A DNA stretch of 64,000 bases. Origin: Euborellia annulipes (Eukaryota; Arthropoda; Insecta; Dermaptera; Anisolabididae). Positions 15,001-27,277 of the stretch are shown piece after piece. Each line of letters starts with the position of its first letter. Positions within the stretch are counted from its first letter, which is position 1. The translations under genes and the position numbers were made by a program. The stretch lies in the NCBI GenBank assembly GCA_023213315.1, contig JAKCPI010000924.1, forward strand, positions 79,820 through 143,819, in the 5' to 3' direction. Below the pieces are notes generated by a model. It made no database searches, had not been told where the DNA came from, and saw only the letters and a program-made list of their open reading frames with translations.

Positions 15001-16904
15001 CATGAGCTTCTTTTATATAAGTCATTAATTGACGAACATCACAGTAGAGAGACTGGAAAATATTAATGATAAAATGTACGACATCAAATGAATGAATAAT
15101 AAACAAATAAAATAATCTAAATACCATATTATCTTGAGATTTAAGTTCTTTTGAATTTTTCACTAATTTAGTAACCAACGTTTTGAATATATTGGCCATA
15201 ATTTGCCCTTCAATTCCTCGAGTTCCACCGCCGCCTAGTCCAGCTCCAAAATTTGTTGCATAACCACCTCCAGCTTGTGATCCTCCCAAATCAGGAGATT
15301 TATTACATCCTCTTTTTTGATCTAAAAAATATTTATTAAGAGAGAAACTTTATTATATAAGTTTTTATTTTTATTAAGTATATAACATATTACTTACTTA
15401 GGGGGGAGAGTAAAGAACTAGGATCCACACAAAAACCCACATAAGCATGAAAGAAATCAAGCGTGTCTGCAATCGTTTGAGAACGAATTAAGTCCCGCAA
15501 AAATCTTCCAAACTGTCGAGCACTCGCCCGGTGTAATTTTGTTAATATAGTTTGGCCTTGCGAACGTAGGAAATCAGCTGGAGGTCCTCTTTGTCCATCT
15601 GCACACCCATGAGGACATCCTAAATGCTTGAGGACACTAAAAATAATTAAAAAATAATATAAGATTAAAATTTAATAAATGGAGGCAGGGGAAAAGCAGA
15701 TTTTAGAAACCACGCCTTCCTACACGAATGAAATGACTCATATCAATTTATATTTTATTATAATCCAAAGAATTCACCTTTGGCACTAGTTGAAACATTC
15801 TTAAATTTAATTATATTATCATCTAATTATAGATAAATAAATAACACTAGGTTAAGTTTCAAAAGGTTTTTATGCTTATGCGCACTAATCAACAATGAAT
15901 TACTAGAAACAAAGTTTGTGTCATAGCACAGAAGATAACGTATTAAGGTCGAAATGAGCATAAGTGAAAATAAAATCCTTCTGATCCCCTCCATCGCATA
16001 AACTTGAACTTGTGTTATTTATTTATCTATAATTAAATGATAATTTAATTAAATTATATTTTATATTTATATAATCTGCAGTGAGGCCAGGTGTTAAGCG
16101 TCCAATACACGCCGTACTTTAGTACGCGAGCCCTTTAGAATTGCAGAAATATTTTTATTATATACTGCATTTATATAAAATAGAGAAAGTGAAAAAGAGG
16201 GAGAGATGGATTGAGGGAAAAAAAGTGGTGAGGTGTTGTGGGTGGGTGGGGGGTATAAGGATGAAGGAATGAGAAGGGAAATTATAAAAAACCTCGGGAG
16301 GAAAAATAATAATCAAAATCGGAAAAGTACTAGTTATGATGTACTTCAGTTCGATCTCAAAATTGTCAACGAAAAATCAAAAATCAATAAGAGTCAAAAT
16401 GATATCATTGGATGAAATCTGAGACATTATCTTGTATATAGGGAAGATAGGAGAAATGGTGATAAAATATAATTTCATATATAAATTATAGAATCAAATG
16501 TCGATGTCGGGAATAAATATAGAAAAAATGGGAAAGTAAAATGAAGAAGGTAAGAGAAAGGGGACAGATTCTTTAAATCCTTCTGCTGATTTTCTTTCCC
16601 CGACCTCTCATCGAATAAATAAATAAAATATTTATTGACCGACTTTTTATCTACTATCAGAAACAAGAAGCTGAGAAGGAAGGAAGATGGTTGTAGAAGG
16701 AAGTGACTGACTTTTGAAAAATTGACAAACAATAAACTTCTTTTTGTTGTGCTTTTCTGATTGAACTTTTAAGTCTCAAAAACTACATTATTTTTCATTC
16801 CTATTTGCACTAACACAACTTAAATCTTAAGCTCATTACAGGGGCGCCGGAAGGATTTGATTGGGGGGGGAAAAAAATTTTTTTTAAAAAATAAAAATAT
16901 TTTA

Positions 16905-16936
<32 letters not shown>

Positions 16937-19900
16937 TAAATAAAAAATTTAAAAAAAAAAAAATATAAAAATTAAAAAAAAAAAAAAATTTAAAAAAAAA
17001 TACCCCCCCCCCCCCCCCCGGGGGGGGGCCCCCCCCCCCCCCCCCCCCCCCCGCTCGTCTTATATCTTACAATTGAATTTGAAACAGGAAATCGGGTCTT
17101 AAGATCCTGTTTTTGGGCCTCCATCGCATAAATAATAACAATAAGATATATTTATTTCAAAAAATATATATTCTATATATATATAGTGAATAAGTAAAAT
17201 GCCACATTTCGCGTTTTAGGTTATGGAAGACTCAAGGCGAGCTTAAAATCCAACATGTGTTAGTGCAAATGGGCATCTATTCAGTTACTCTTCATATGTA
17301 GAGAAGAAATATTATATCAAACGAACGAAGTATTAATACTTTTTGTGAAAATCTTACTCTTCCTAGTCACTCTTCTATGTGAAACGTACCGGATAACGCA
17401 GTTGAGAATCATGTTGTGCGGAGTAGAAACGCTATCCCCAGCAGGTTGCTGACGAGTGTCTTTAGATGCAGAACTTGTTGGAGAAGCATTTGCTTGAAGT
17501 TTACCTACGGCGGCTTCCTCTCGAAGACATTGTTTAAGAACCCCCATATCCATGAGGAGCTCAAGAAGATTTAGAACAACCTCACAGACGCGCAGAGTGC
17601 AGCAGACTTCCGGTCTCATTGCGGCATAGTGAACACTCTAAAAAGTTAGAAAATTAATTTAATTGTAATGATATTGGCTTTGATATTTGTTTTAAAAATA
17701 CCTTAAGAACGACTTGATAGTCAATATCACCATCTTTAGTAATATAGCACATAGAGCCTTGGGCCTCTGGAGTTTCTTCACCTGAGTAGGCAATATTCGA
17801 ATCAGTTTGAGATCGTGTTAAGCTTGTTTTCCGATCAGATTTTGAAGCTTGAATACTTATAGCGTCTAATTGACTATCTATTGAGCCCTAAAAAATAATT
17901 ATTAATATTTAAATGTGCAAAACTTTAGATTATTTCGTGTTTTTGAGCTATATATATATATATACAAATAAATTTATAGCAAGAATCTTGTGTACATTAA
18001 TTATACTATAGGTTTTAAGAAAAAATTATTATTAGTTACCTGTCTACGCATATATTCTGGAGATGGTGTAGGAGTGTGCTCTGTGACAGTTATGATTGGC
18101 TTTGGAGGTACTGGATGATGTGCAGGAACAAATGCAGCTCGCGATTTGCCTTTATCTGCATATGTCTCACCGATGTATCTGCTGGGCATTCAGAGTCACT
18201 TTCTATTAGTCTCTTAGATTAGAATTTTTCATTTAACTTGATCACTTCGAAATATCAACAATCATAAATGCAACATATTTATTTATTTTCTTTGTAAAAT
18301 TTCATTTTTCTTTATTTAGATAAAATAATATAATTTAAATTTCGATTATACTCTATAAATTAAACATAGTAATTTTCTCATATCCAATGAAAACTTTTTT
18401 TTTTTTTAATTTCAGGTCTTTTTTGGCAACGAAGGCCATTTAGATCGCGTCTCTATTTATTTAAAATGGATTGGCAGCCAATGCGAACGCGCCACCCTTG
18501 ATACAATGGCTAACCACTACACCAAGGCCCGAGGGCCCAATGAAAACTTAAAATGAAATTAAAATGTTCAACGACAAATTTAGTGACAAAGTCGGGATCT
18601 TGAGACAAATCCATCAATCCGAATCAAATATAAATCAAAATAACAATCCATATTTAAATAATTTATAAAAAAATAATATTGAAAATTGATAATTGATAAT
18701 AAGATTGAAAATTCAGGTAAATTCTTTGAGGAAATGAGTGGCTAAACGGGATACCGATTTGGAGTTGCCATATAACACAGGCTCGAGTCTGGCTTGCCTC
18801 ATATATTATTCAATATTTAATAACAAACTCTGGGTAATCTAATAATCAATAATAAAAGGTGAGGCAACAAATTTAATCAAAAACGTCTCAGAATTTCGCT
18901 GCTCCAGCCTCCTTTCTTATAAAGACAACAGCCGCCGAATTCAACATTTTCAGGGTCTCCTGGTTCTGGTTTATGTTTGTGGGAGATCCCTAGTAACATG
19001 CACAAATGACCCATTTCATGAATACTTAAGTTCCAGACGGGAAAGCCATGCCCCAAAAATGAATCTTATTCAAATAAATATATAATATATATAATTGTGT
19101 GTTTAAATAATTTTTAAATTATTATCTTAGGGCTGTGGAGATTTGATCAGGAAGCCGAAGGAGTTGACAGCCAGAAGATTAATTAAAAAATCTTTTATTT
19201 AATTTTCATTTGCCGACGTTTCGGTCGTCTATCACGAACTTCATCAGGGCAAATATTGTCAACAATACACGCTCTTAGGTATTTTAATGTTTATTGTAAT
19301 CACAAACAATTTCTTTTTAATTTTATATGTATACAAAATTATCATTTATTTGCTTGGTGGGAATATTTAGAATTTGTCATCATTGAAATGTATATATTCA
19401 CTGTTTGCAAAACATTTGGTTTCACTTGGTTTCCTATTGATGTTTATATTGATTATATTGACTTTATGTAAACTATATTTTTCTATTAAAGTTTTGTCGT
19501 TCCTCCTTAAGATCCATTCAAATTATTAATACTTGGAATGATCATTGAATCCAAGACCCCAAGCAAGTAAATGATAATTTTTTATACATATAAAATTAAA
19601 AAGAAATTGTATATGATTACAGTAAACATTAAAATACCTAAGATCGTGTATTGTTGACAATATTTCCCCTGATGAAGGTCCTGATAGACTACCGAAATAT
19701 CGGCAAATAAAAATTTTTGAATTTTTCAAAAATAGAACTATTTAGTTTGCTGGATAAAACTCCCAAAAAGAAAGTCTTCTATTTATATGGAAACTAATTA
19801 ATGTTGTACATCCTATTTTTCTCATTTTACAAACCCTCATATATCATTCAAAAAATAATGTTCTCTACTTTTAATCTAACAGTGAGAAAGTCAGAACTCT

Positions 19901-22900
19901 TATTTTGGCAATCAATTCACCACTATAGTAATAGAGATCCCCTAATAGATCACAAAAGTTAACAGCTTATCGATGCTCTTAGTAGAAAAGTGTCAAACTC
20001 CACTTTTTTCGAAAATATTTTTTTGTATTTTCTGTTGAAAAATATCATTCTCCTTATGCCCTGAACTGGGCAAGAGCGTAATTCAAATTTTTCAGTTCGA
20101 AAAGATGCAGCACGAAAAGTGTTTAACATTGGCTCTAACAAGGAGAATGAAATGTTTTTTGGCTCTCCTGAAAAATAAACAAAAATGGAGTTAGGCACTT
20201 TACTAATTAGAATGTCGATATGTATTTTTTTGAAAAATGTTGCATCTCGAGGTACGAACTAAGAATTTTGAGGGTAAAGCATTGTTCTATCCTTTTAACA
20301 GTGAAGAGGGATTGAACTAAAAGACTCGATTTTTGGAATGTCAAATAATTTTTTTCTTTGTAAATAAAATAAATAAATATAATATAATAAATGATTATAT
20401 TAGTATTTGTTTATGATTGTATATTTCGAAATTGTTTTATTAAATTTTACATGCTTTATTTATTTATTTTTTTTTTTATAGAATTCAAATTTGATAATTC
20501 AAAAAAAGATTGTGTGAAAGAAAGTTAAGATATGTGCAAAAAAATAACAACACATGTAACTAGACTAAATCGCCAATTGGTAGGCGTTGCGAATGAGAAT
20601 GAAAAGGGCACCGAAGGGCTTACAAGAAGGACTTACCCGGCTGCGGGGGGTTCATCTAGCAAACAGCTAGGGGGGCACAAAAGAAACAGACATGAGACAT
20701 AGCAAAGAGAAAGACACACCATCCCAAGGATTCCGAAATATTAATTTTTCTATTATTATTGAAAATTTTAATTAAGCGAAATCATAATGATTAATTAACT
20801 AGTTAAACACATACATGTATATATATATAGGTTAACTAGTTAAATTTTTAAGAAATTCTTAGGTATCAATAAATTAAATTTGTCAAAAGATCGTATTAGA
20901 TACAAATTCATGATAAATTGGACTTACCAAGAAAATTTAAATATAATTATCATTTATTAACTAATATTATCGATTAAAGCAGAACAATCCACCAACCCAG
21001 GAAAAAGGGTTCGATTTTAAGTCAAAGTTTTTTTGTTGCTTTAAGTGAATAAATGATTGTAATATATATTATCAGTTAAATAAGAAATTTATGTATGGTC
21101 GACGTTTTGGATTATCATAACGTTAGGGTTACGAAAGTAAAATAAAAATATAAAAATAGAATAATCTTAATTAAAGAATGTGTTCTTTTTTGGATTAATA
21201 GTTCGTTTTTAATTAGTAATGTACCGTCTAGTTTTTACAAAATTATTTAAAAAAATAAATAAATAAATAAACATACAATAGGTCTATATATATAAATATT
21301 AATTTCTTCATTCAACGTCAGGTTTAGTTAATTTTTTATTCAAAAAATTTTTATTTGACCCCTAATTATAATTTCCTCCCACTCCAGGAAAATTTTAAAA
21401 ATATTGATTGTGGCAAATATAGTGGTTCTAAAACGCATTTAGGTATATATAGGAAATATTTATATCAAATCAAATTAGACAGGTTCCTATGAAGTACAAG
21501 AGTAAAGTGGCATTCAAACAATTTTGAGAGCAAAATGAGAATATACATTTTAAAGAGTATCTAAAAAATAATTAATTTTTGTATTTTAATCAATATCGTT
21601 AGAGTGAATTTTGAGAAAATCGAAAAAAACTGAAAAAGTATATCAGTAAAGTACTAGTACTTTTTGGCTGATTTTGATTAAAAGCTTATTTTCACGCCTC
21701 AGGCGGGTACCTAACTTAAATATAAAATTTCAACCTGCTAGCTTAAAAAATGGTACATTACTAATAAAATAATTACATATTTGGGTATCATATTGTATGT
21801 TTGAAGAATGTTGTAAATCGGACCCAAAACGTCGGCTAGACTTGGATTATATTTATTTATTAATTTGTCTTGGCTTGCCCAATATATATTGTCATCAAAA
21901 TTAAATCACATAGTAAATTTTTTGAAAAAAAAAAAAAAAAAAAAAATTTAAAATAATTATAATTGTTTTTTATTAATTATTAATCAGATTCAGGATATCA
22001 ATGATTTAAAATCGGGATCCTTTTTATAACATCGCAAACAAGCCATGGATGAAAGAGAAGAAAAAGATCTAGAAAAAGAAGAGAAATATCAGAAAATATG
22101 AAGGAGCTCCAGTTGAGAGAGCCATGCTGAACTCACAAAACATTCATATTTAAATTAGAATTTTAATTTCATTTCTAAAGAGTTTAAAAGTTTTTGTTAA
22201 ACAAATATCAATATACATTGTTAATAATCAAAGACAATGTGGAGGAAGGCCGTAATACAGATAAAAAAATGAAATAAAAAAGAAAGACTTATTTTAGCCC
22301 GAATTATTTTAATTTCTCTTGTCGACGTATAGTCCCCGAAACATCGACACGGGAAATTAAAATAATTCTGGCCGAAAACAAGTCTTTCTATTTATTTAAA
22401 AACGTTTAAAGTCTGTAAGACTGAATATCAGATTAATTTCATATATATAAATTTGTTCAATAAACTGTTATTACTATTAATTAATCTATTTTCAAGATGT
22501 CAAAGATTAAAAAATTTGTTGTTTATTGTTTGGCCGCAAGGTAGCAGCAGCTGCTAAGAGAAAATTTATTTAAATTTTTAGAGAAGATACTATTCCTCTA
22601 GAATTTATACTTATTTAAATACAATAAATTGATTATAATAATATAGATAAATTATAATAAATTAAAAAATTATTAATTATTATAATTTTTTTATTAGAAA
22701 TCAATTAATGAATAAAGTATTTCCACCTTGCGGTGGTTTTCTGAATTAATATAGATACCTTGAGTAAGTGTTTCTATCTTGCGGTCATTTATTGAATTAA
22801 TATAAACTGTGAGTAAAAGTTGTCAGTAAAAATTGATATTTGCGGAGAAACTTTTATCTCTTGAAATAATTAATAAAATTTATTGAATCAAAGGGAAAAA

Positions 22901-25900
22901 AGAGTTTTTTCTACTCAGTGATAGACCATCTGAAAGAGTATAAATTCTACTTAGGGTTACAATCTATCGAAATAAGGTTCTAATTTCTTATTAAAAAAGA
23001 TTTAATATAAGCAGGACCGCAGCCAGGAACCCCGAAATCCCAAAAACTAAATAAATTAATAAAATAGAGTGAAATATAGTGTTTAATTTTTAAACTGTGA
23101 TAGAAATTATAAAAAATATTTTATACTTTTTAGAATTTATTTATTGAAGTGTGTGATTAATCACTCGGATCGTCCAACCGGACTCCATACACTGGCTACG
23201 GTTCAGATTATAAGTCTTTTTTCAATTTGCCATGTGGAAGTCAGGTCTATGTTATGGTGCTTAAAGTGTAAGCAATGTGGCTTCATTTCTAGCCCAAATT
23301 GAGAACTATAAATAAACTAGGCTATTTAGATTAAAAGAAAGATTTACTTTTGCGCTAAAAATGAAGCATTCCAGAGAAAAAGAATAAAGAAATCCTAAAA
23401 AAAATTTTACTTAAAAAAATTGAGATAATGAAAATGAAAGTGATATGTGAAAAAATTAATTTTGAGTTAAAATATCATAAAGATATTCTCTTTTAATTGA
23501 TGAATATCATGATTTCTATCTCTAAAGCTTCGTACAGACCTAAACTTTACCTGATCGACGAACAGAACAAAGAACAGTAGGAGTGTTCCCATATTTATTT
23601 GCAAACTATGGTTTCCCGCACATTCTCCGTTTTGATCATGGTCCAATCGAACCCGCTCGTCAGCATTTGCATTGTATGCAAAAAACAGACAACCGATCAA
23701 TCAAAAAACGCGAACGGGTTGGATTTGCAAATCTTTTCGTGAATGAAACAGGCGTTTGATTTGTTGCTGGTTCGTTGTACTGTTCGCCGTTCGGCTCTTA
23801 TTAATGTCTGAATGAAGTATAGGAGTCAGTCGGTAAAAAACAAATGAAATTTTTGTTTTAAAAGAATAAGTGAAAATATTTTCAAATTCATATATTAAAA
23901 TATATTAGAAAATGAATTATTAATGGTTTTCATTACTTATTAATAAATAAACAGTTGGGCTTACCTTAAACTCGGCATGCTCTTTCCTTTTACCAGATTG
24001 GTAGAAGGTGCTTGTCGTGATGATCGTGAATCGAAAACGCGAGAAAGAACAGACCCGGACCGAACTAAATGATCCTCTCCTGTATCGAGGCTTCGATGGT
24101 ATTCTTGTGTTTCAGAAAGACCCTAAACAAAGAGTTAAAATTTCATTAATTCAGATATCATGATGTTTATAGAATTATGGAATTTGCATGCGTATTAGAG
24201 GCTTTATGAAAATATGCAGCATATCAATGAATTTAATAAATAATTATCTGTAATGTAAAAGAGAGCAGGAGGTTTACTCTTTTTTTGCAGTTGGAAGTGC
24301 AGAGCAAGAAATAATTTACAAGAAATTATGTCGAGGATTTTAATGACCAGACGACTGTAATTGCAATAAATCAGTTTCGGTCTAAAAGGACCATCATCAG
24401 GCCTGCGAAATTACTGAAACGTGAATCAATACATAGTAATACAAAAAATTAATCACATCCAATAATTTACACTTTCAAGACTATTCCATTAATTCTTAGT
24501 TATTTATATACATCAGAAAGATATTTATTATTTTTATTTTTTAACAGCATATGTAAGATTTTTATAATCGAGAACAAATTAAATTTAATTTTATTTACAG
24601 TCATTAAAATCCTCGACATAATTTCTTGTAAATTATTTCTTGCTCTGCACTTCCATCTTCAAAAATCGAGTAAACCTCCTGCTCTCTTTTACACTAACCT
24701 TCTCGTGCTGTTTCTACCGTCGAAATAATTATCTTTTTAAAGGCATTTAATGTAATTTCACATTAAGTTAGCGGAGGATAAAAAGTATCTCCAATTTGGT
24801 CAAATATTATATAATAAATGGATTATGTTATGCATAAAGGAACCAAGCACCATTATATTTTTTTTCTCACTCATTATGTATAATACCTATTGGGGGTCCA
24901 GGCATTTTTATTTAAGCCATTTAGTAAAGCTGAGATGTAAGTAGTGGCTGTGTATGTTGATTAAAGGAGATATGGAAGCAGAGGCAGCCAAAAAATAAAA
25001 TTCTCTGAATGCTTAAATAATCAGCCGGAGACGTTTCGGTCTATTTATTATAGACCATCCTCAGTCCATTAATTGCTATATTTATGCTCAGAGTTAGTCA
25101 GATAATAATTAATATACATTATTGTAAAATAGAAAACTATTATATATGTATATAATGAAATTTGGCCTAAATGAATATGGTGGTTGCTTGTGCGAGTTTC
25201 AAATATATCTAATCTGAGCATAAATATACCAATTAATGGACTGAGGATGGTTTATAAAAAATAGATCGAAACGTCTCCGGCTGATTGGTTAAGCATTCAG
25301 ACAATTTTATTTTTTGGCTGCCTCTGCTTCCATATCTCCTTTAATCATTTGGTAAAGCGCCATTATGATCGAAATTGAGTTGAGACCGCCATCATGTAGG
25401 GAAAAAGATCTACCCCTTATTTAAATTACAATATTATTACTCTGTGCACTTTTTGAATAAAACAAGAAGTCATTGCCATTGGTTTGTTTATGCAAATGAA
25501 ATGATCTTTATCTCAGATTTAGGTTGATGGCGCTTGGTTCCTTCGTGCATAACATCGTCAAAATAAGTTCATTTAAGAGATATAGGATTAATTTTTGTTA
25601 AAATCTAACAATAAATTTTTGAGAAAAAGAGAGATGCTAAGAAGAAAGCAAAAATCCACTTACTAAATCATATGATGTTTTTGAATCTTCTCTTCCTATT
25701 TTTTCTAATGTCTTTTCAGATTTAGAAAGAAGTTTAGTCTCGACAAAGGCTTTTAAATCAGCCATTTTCATTCTTCTTTTAACTTTTTCACTTGCTCTCC
25801 TTACAGGCAATCCTCCTGAATCATCTGTATTTTTTCGGCCGGTGTAAGGTGATTCTGAAATAAATGCAATCTGTTTATTTTAATTAAAACTTTTTTTCCT

Positions 25901-27244
25901 TTTTCTATTAAAACTAAACTTAAAAAATGTCATTGTTCGAGAAAATTATTTTAAATAAAAATATGTTGGATTGTCTTTATTTAAAACTAGGTGTATCACC
26001 TTGTTGAATATTATGACTAAAAAAGATAGCTGATTTTTCCTCTCCAGCACTTAATACATTTAATATACTAGCCGCAGCGCCCGCCTTGCCGGGATTCTTC
26101 GCCCCCCTGGACACCCCGCCAGCAGGCTCTGCCCCGCCTGCGGCGGTCCCTCGCCTTTTCTTAATTATAAAAAAAAAATCTGGTGTGACTGGTCGCACAG
26201 CACACAACTTTCTCTTACATTCGGTAATCGAAAATTGTGTTCTGTGCTTGTCAAACCAGATTTTTTGTGTCGACATATATTTAGTTCCGACAGTACATTC
26301 GAATTTCAAGATATACAATTTATAAGTATGGGAATATATATACTTAGATAAGAGAAAGTAAAAAATTATTAATATTTCAATCCAATGCCTGCTTCATAGA
26401 CATTCATAGAATGCAAAGAATACTTAAATATTTCTTATAGGAGAAATCGTAACTTTAGAGTTAATAACTCAAAAAGTTATAGGAATTTCGGGATGAAAAT
26501 AAATTTCCTGTAATCCCTAGAATGCTTAAAGGCATATAAAATTTCGTTTCAAAATTCCAACGGCAAGTTTGTCAAACAGATCGTGACAGACAGACGGACA
26601 TTAGGGAATTATATAAATAGATTTTATCTTTATATAAATGTTTTCAAATAGAAATTAATATTCAATATATGATTTCTTTGAACAGGCAAAAAACTGAAAG
26701 AAGCTCTATTCCCACGTTAAGAAAGAATTTGGGAACTTAAAAAATCAGTATGCCTTTAACTTTTGAATGAATATATCTTCATAGTTACAATACCTGTCAA
26801 GAGTGTAACATCTTTGACTTCTGGAACTTCAATGAAATCTTTTGACTCTTGTTTCTTTAAATCTGAGTTACTCTGATAAAACGATACTTCGATTTTTGGA
26901 ATTGGTAATGAATTACTTCTACGTCTTGGTTGTTGTTGAGTACAACTCTCTTCGCTGATTTCTCTAAGTCTAAAAAATTATTATTTTACCTTTATATAAA
27001 TATTATAATAATCAATAATTGTTACCTATGGTAAAAAAATTGTAAAGCCCAATATACGCCTTCTTCTTGCCATTGGGAGATAAATAGACATCTCAAGACG
27101 GCAACATCTAGAAAAGTGGCAGCACATAAATCGGCAATGGATGATGTGCTTTGTGGAGCAGGCTTTAATCCTGGAGGGGATGAATCCTTGTCGATTGAGG
27201 AGCTAGAAATTGTATAATAATCAAATTTAAAATTGTTTATAAAT

Positions 27245-27277
<33 letters not shown>

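Larger units (their letters stand above)
19185..19725. mobile_element. hammerhead-bearing foldback element, about 540 bp
   Basis: Arms of 110-150 bp (19247-19365 and 19560-19675) are mirrored, including the blocks TATTGTCAACAATACACG and AATTTCTTTTTAATTTTATA. A minus-strand hammerhead core lies in the left arm (19215-19247) and a plus-strand core in the right arm (19668-19700). It lies in the 5.8-kb unc80 intron. Confidence 0.8.
24959..25346. mobile_element. hammerhead-bearing foldback element with two intact cores, 388 bp
   Basis: The ends GATTAAAGGAGATATGGAAG and CTTCCATATCTCCTTTAATC are exact inverse copies, and the arms continue through CAGAGGCAGCC, AAAATAAAATT and CAGCCGGAGACGTTTCGG. Each arm holds a full hammerhead core pointing away from the centre. 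This is the best-preserved element in the window. A wider mirror (ATAAAGGAACCAAGCACC near 24836 and its inverse near 25535) suggests it sits inside an older foldback. Confidence 0.88.

Noticed and set aside
20590..20700. GC-richer stretch with GGCTGCGGGGGGTTCATC
   Set aside because: No ORF, repeat partner or structure could be found; left unannotated.
21090..21850. A possible further foldback with GACGTTTTGG and AAAACGTCGGC halves
   Set aside because: The halves are mirrored but the arms are too diverged to define borders, and no CUGANGA remains.
22720..22830. Two similar units, TTTCCACCTTGCGGTGG and TTTCTATCTTGCGGTC, each followed by TGAATTAATATA
   Set aside because: Only a two-copy diverged tandem duplication; too little to name an element, and not a CRISPR array.
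26086..26325. ORFs on both strands over a GC-rich stretch (26070-26160)
   Set aside because: They cover a family P MITE and a compositionally odd insert; no conserved domain and no splice context.
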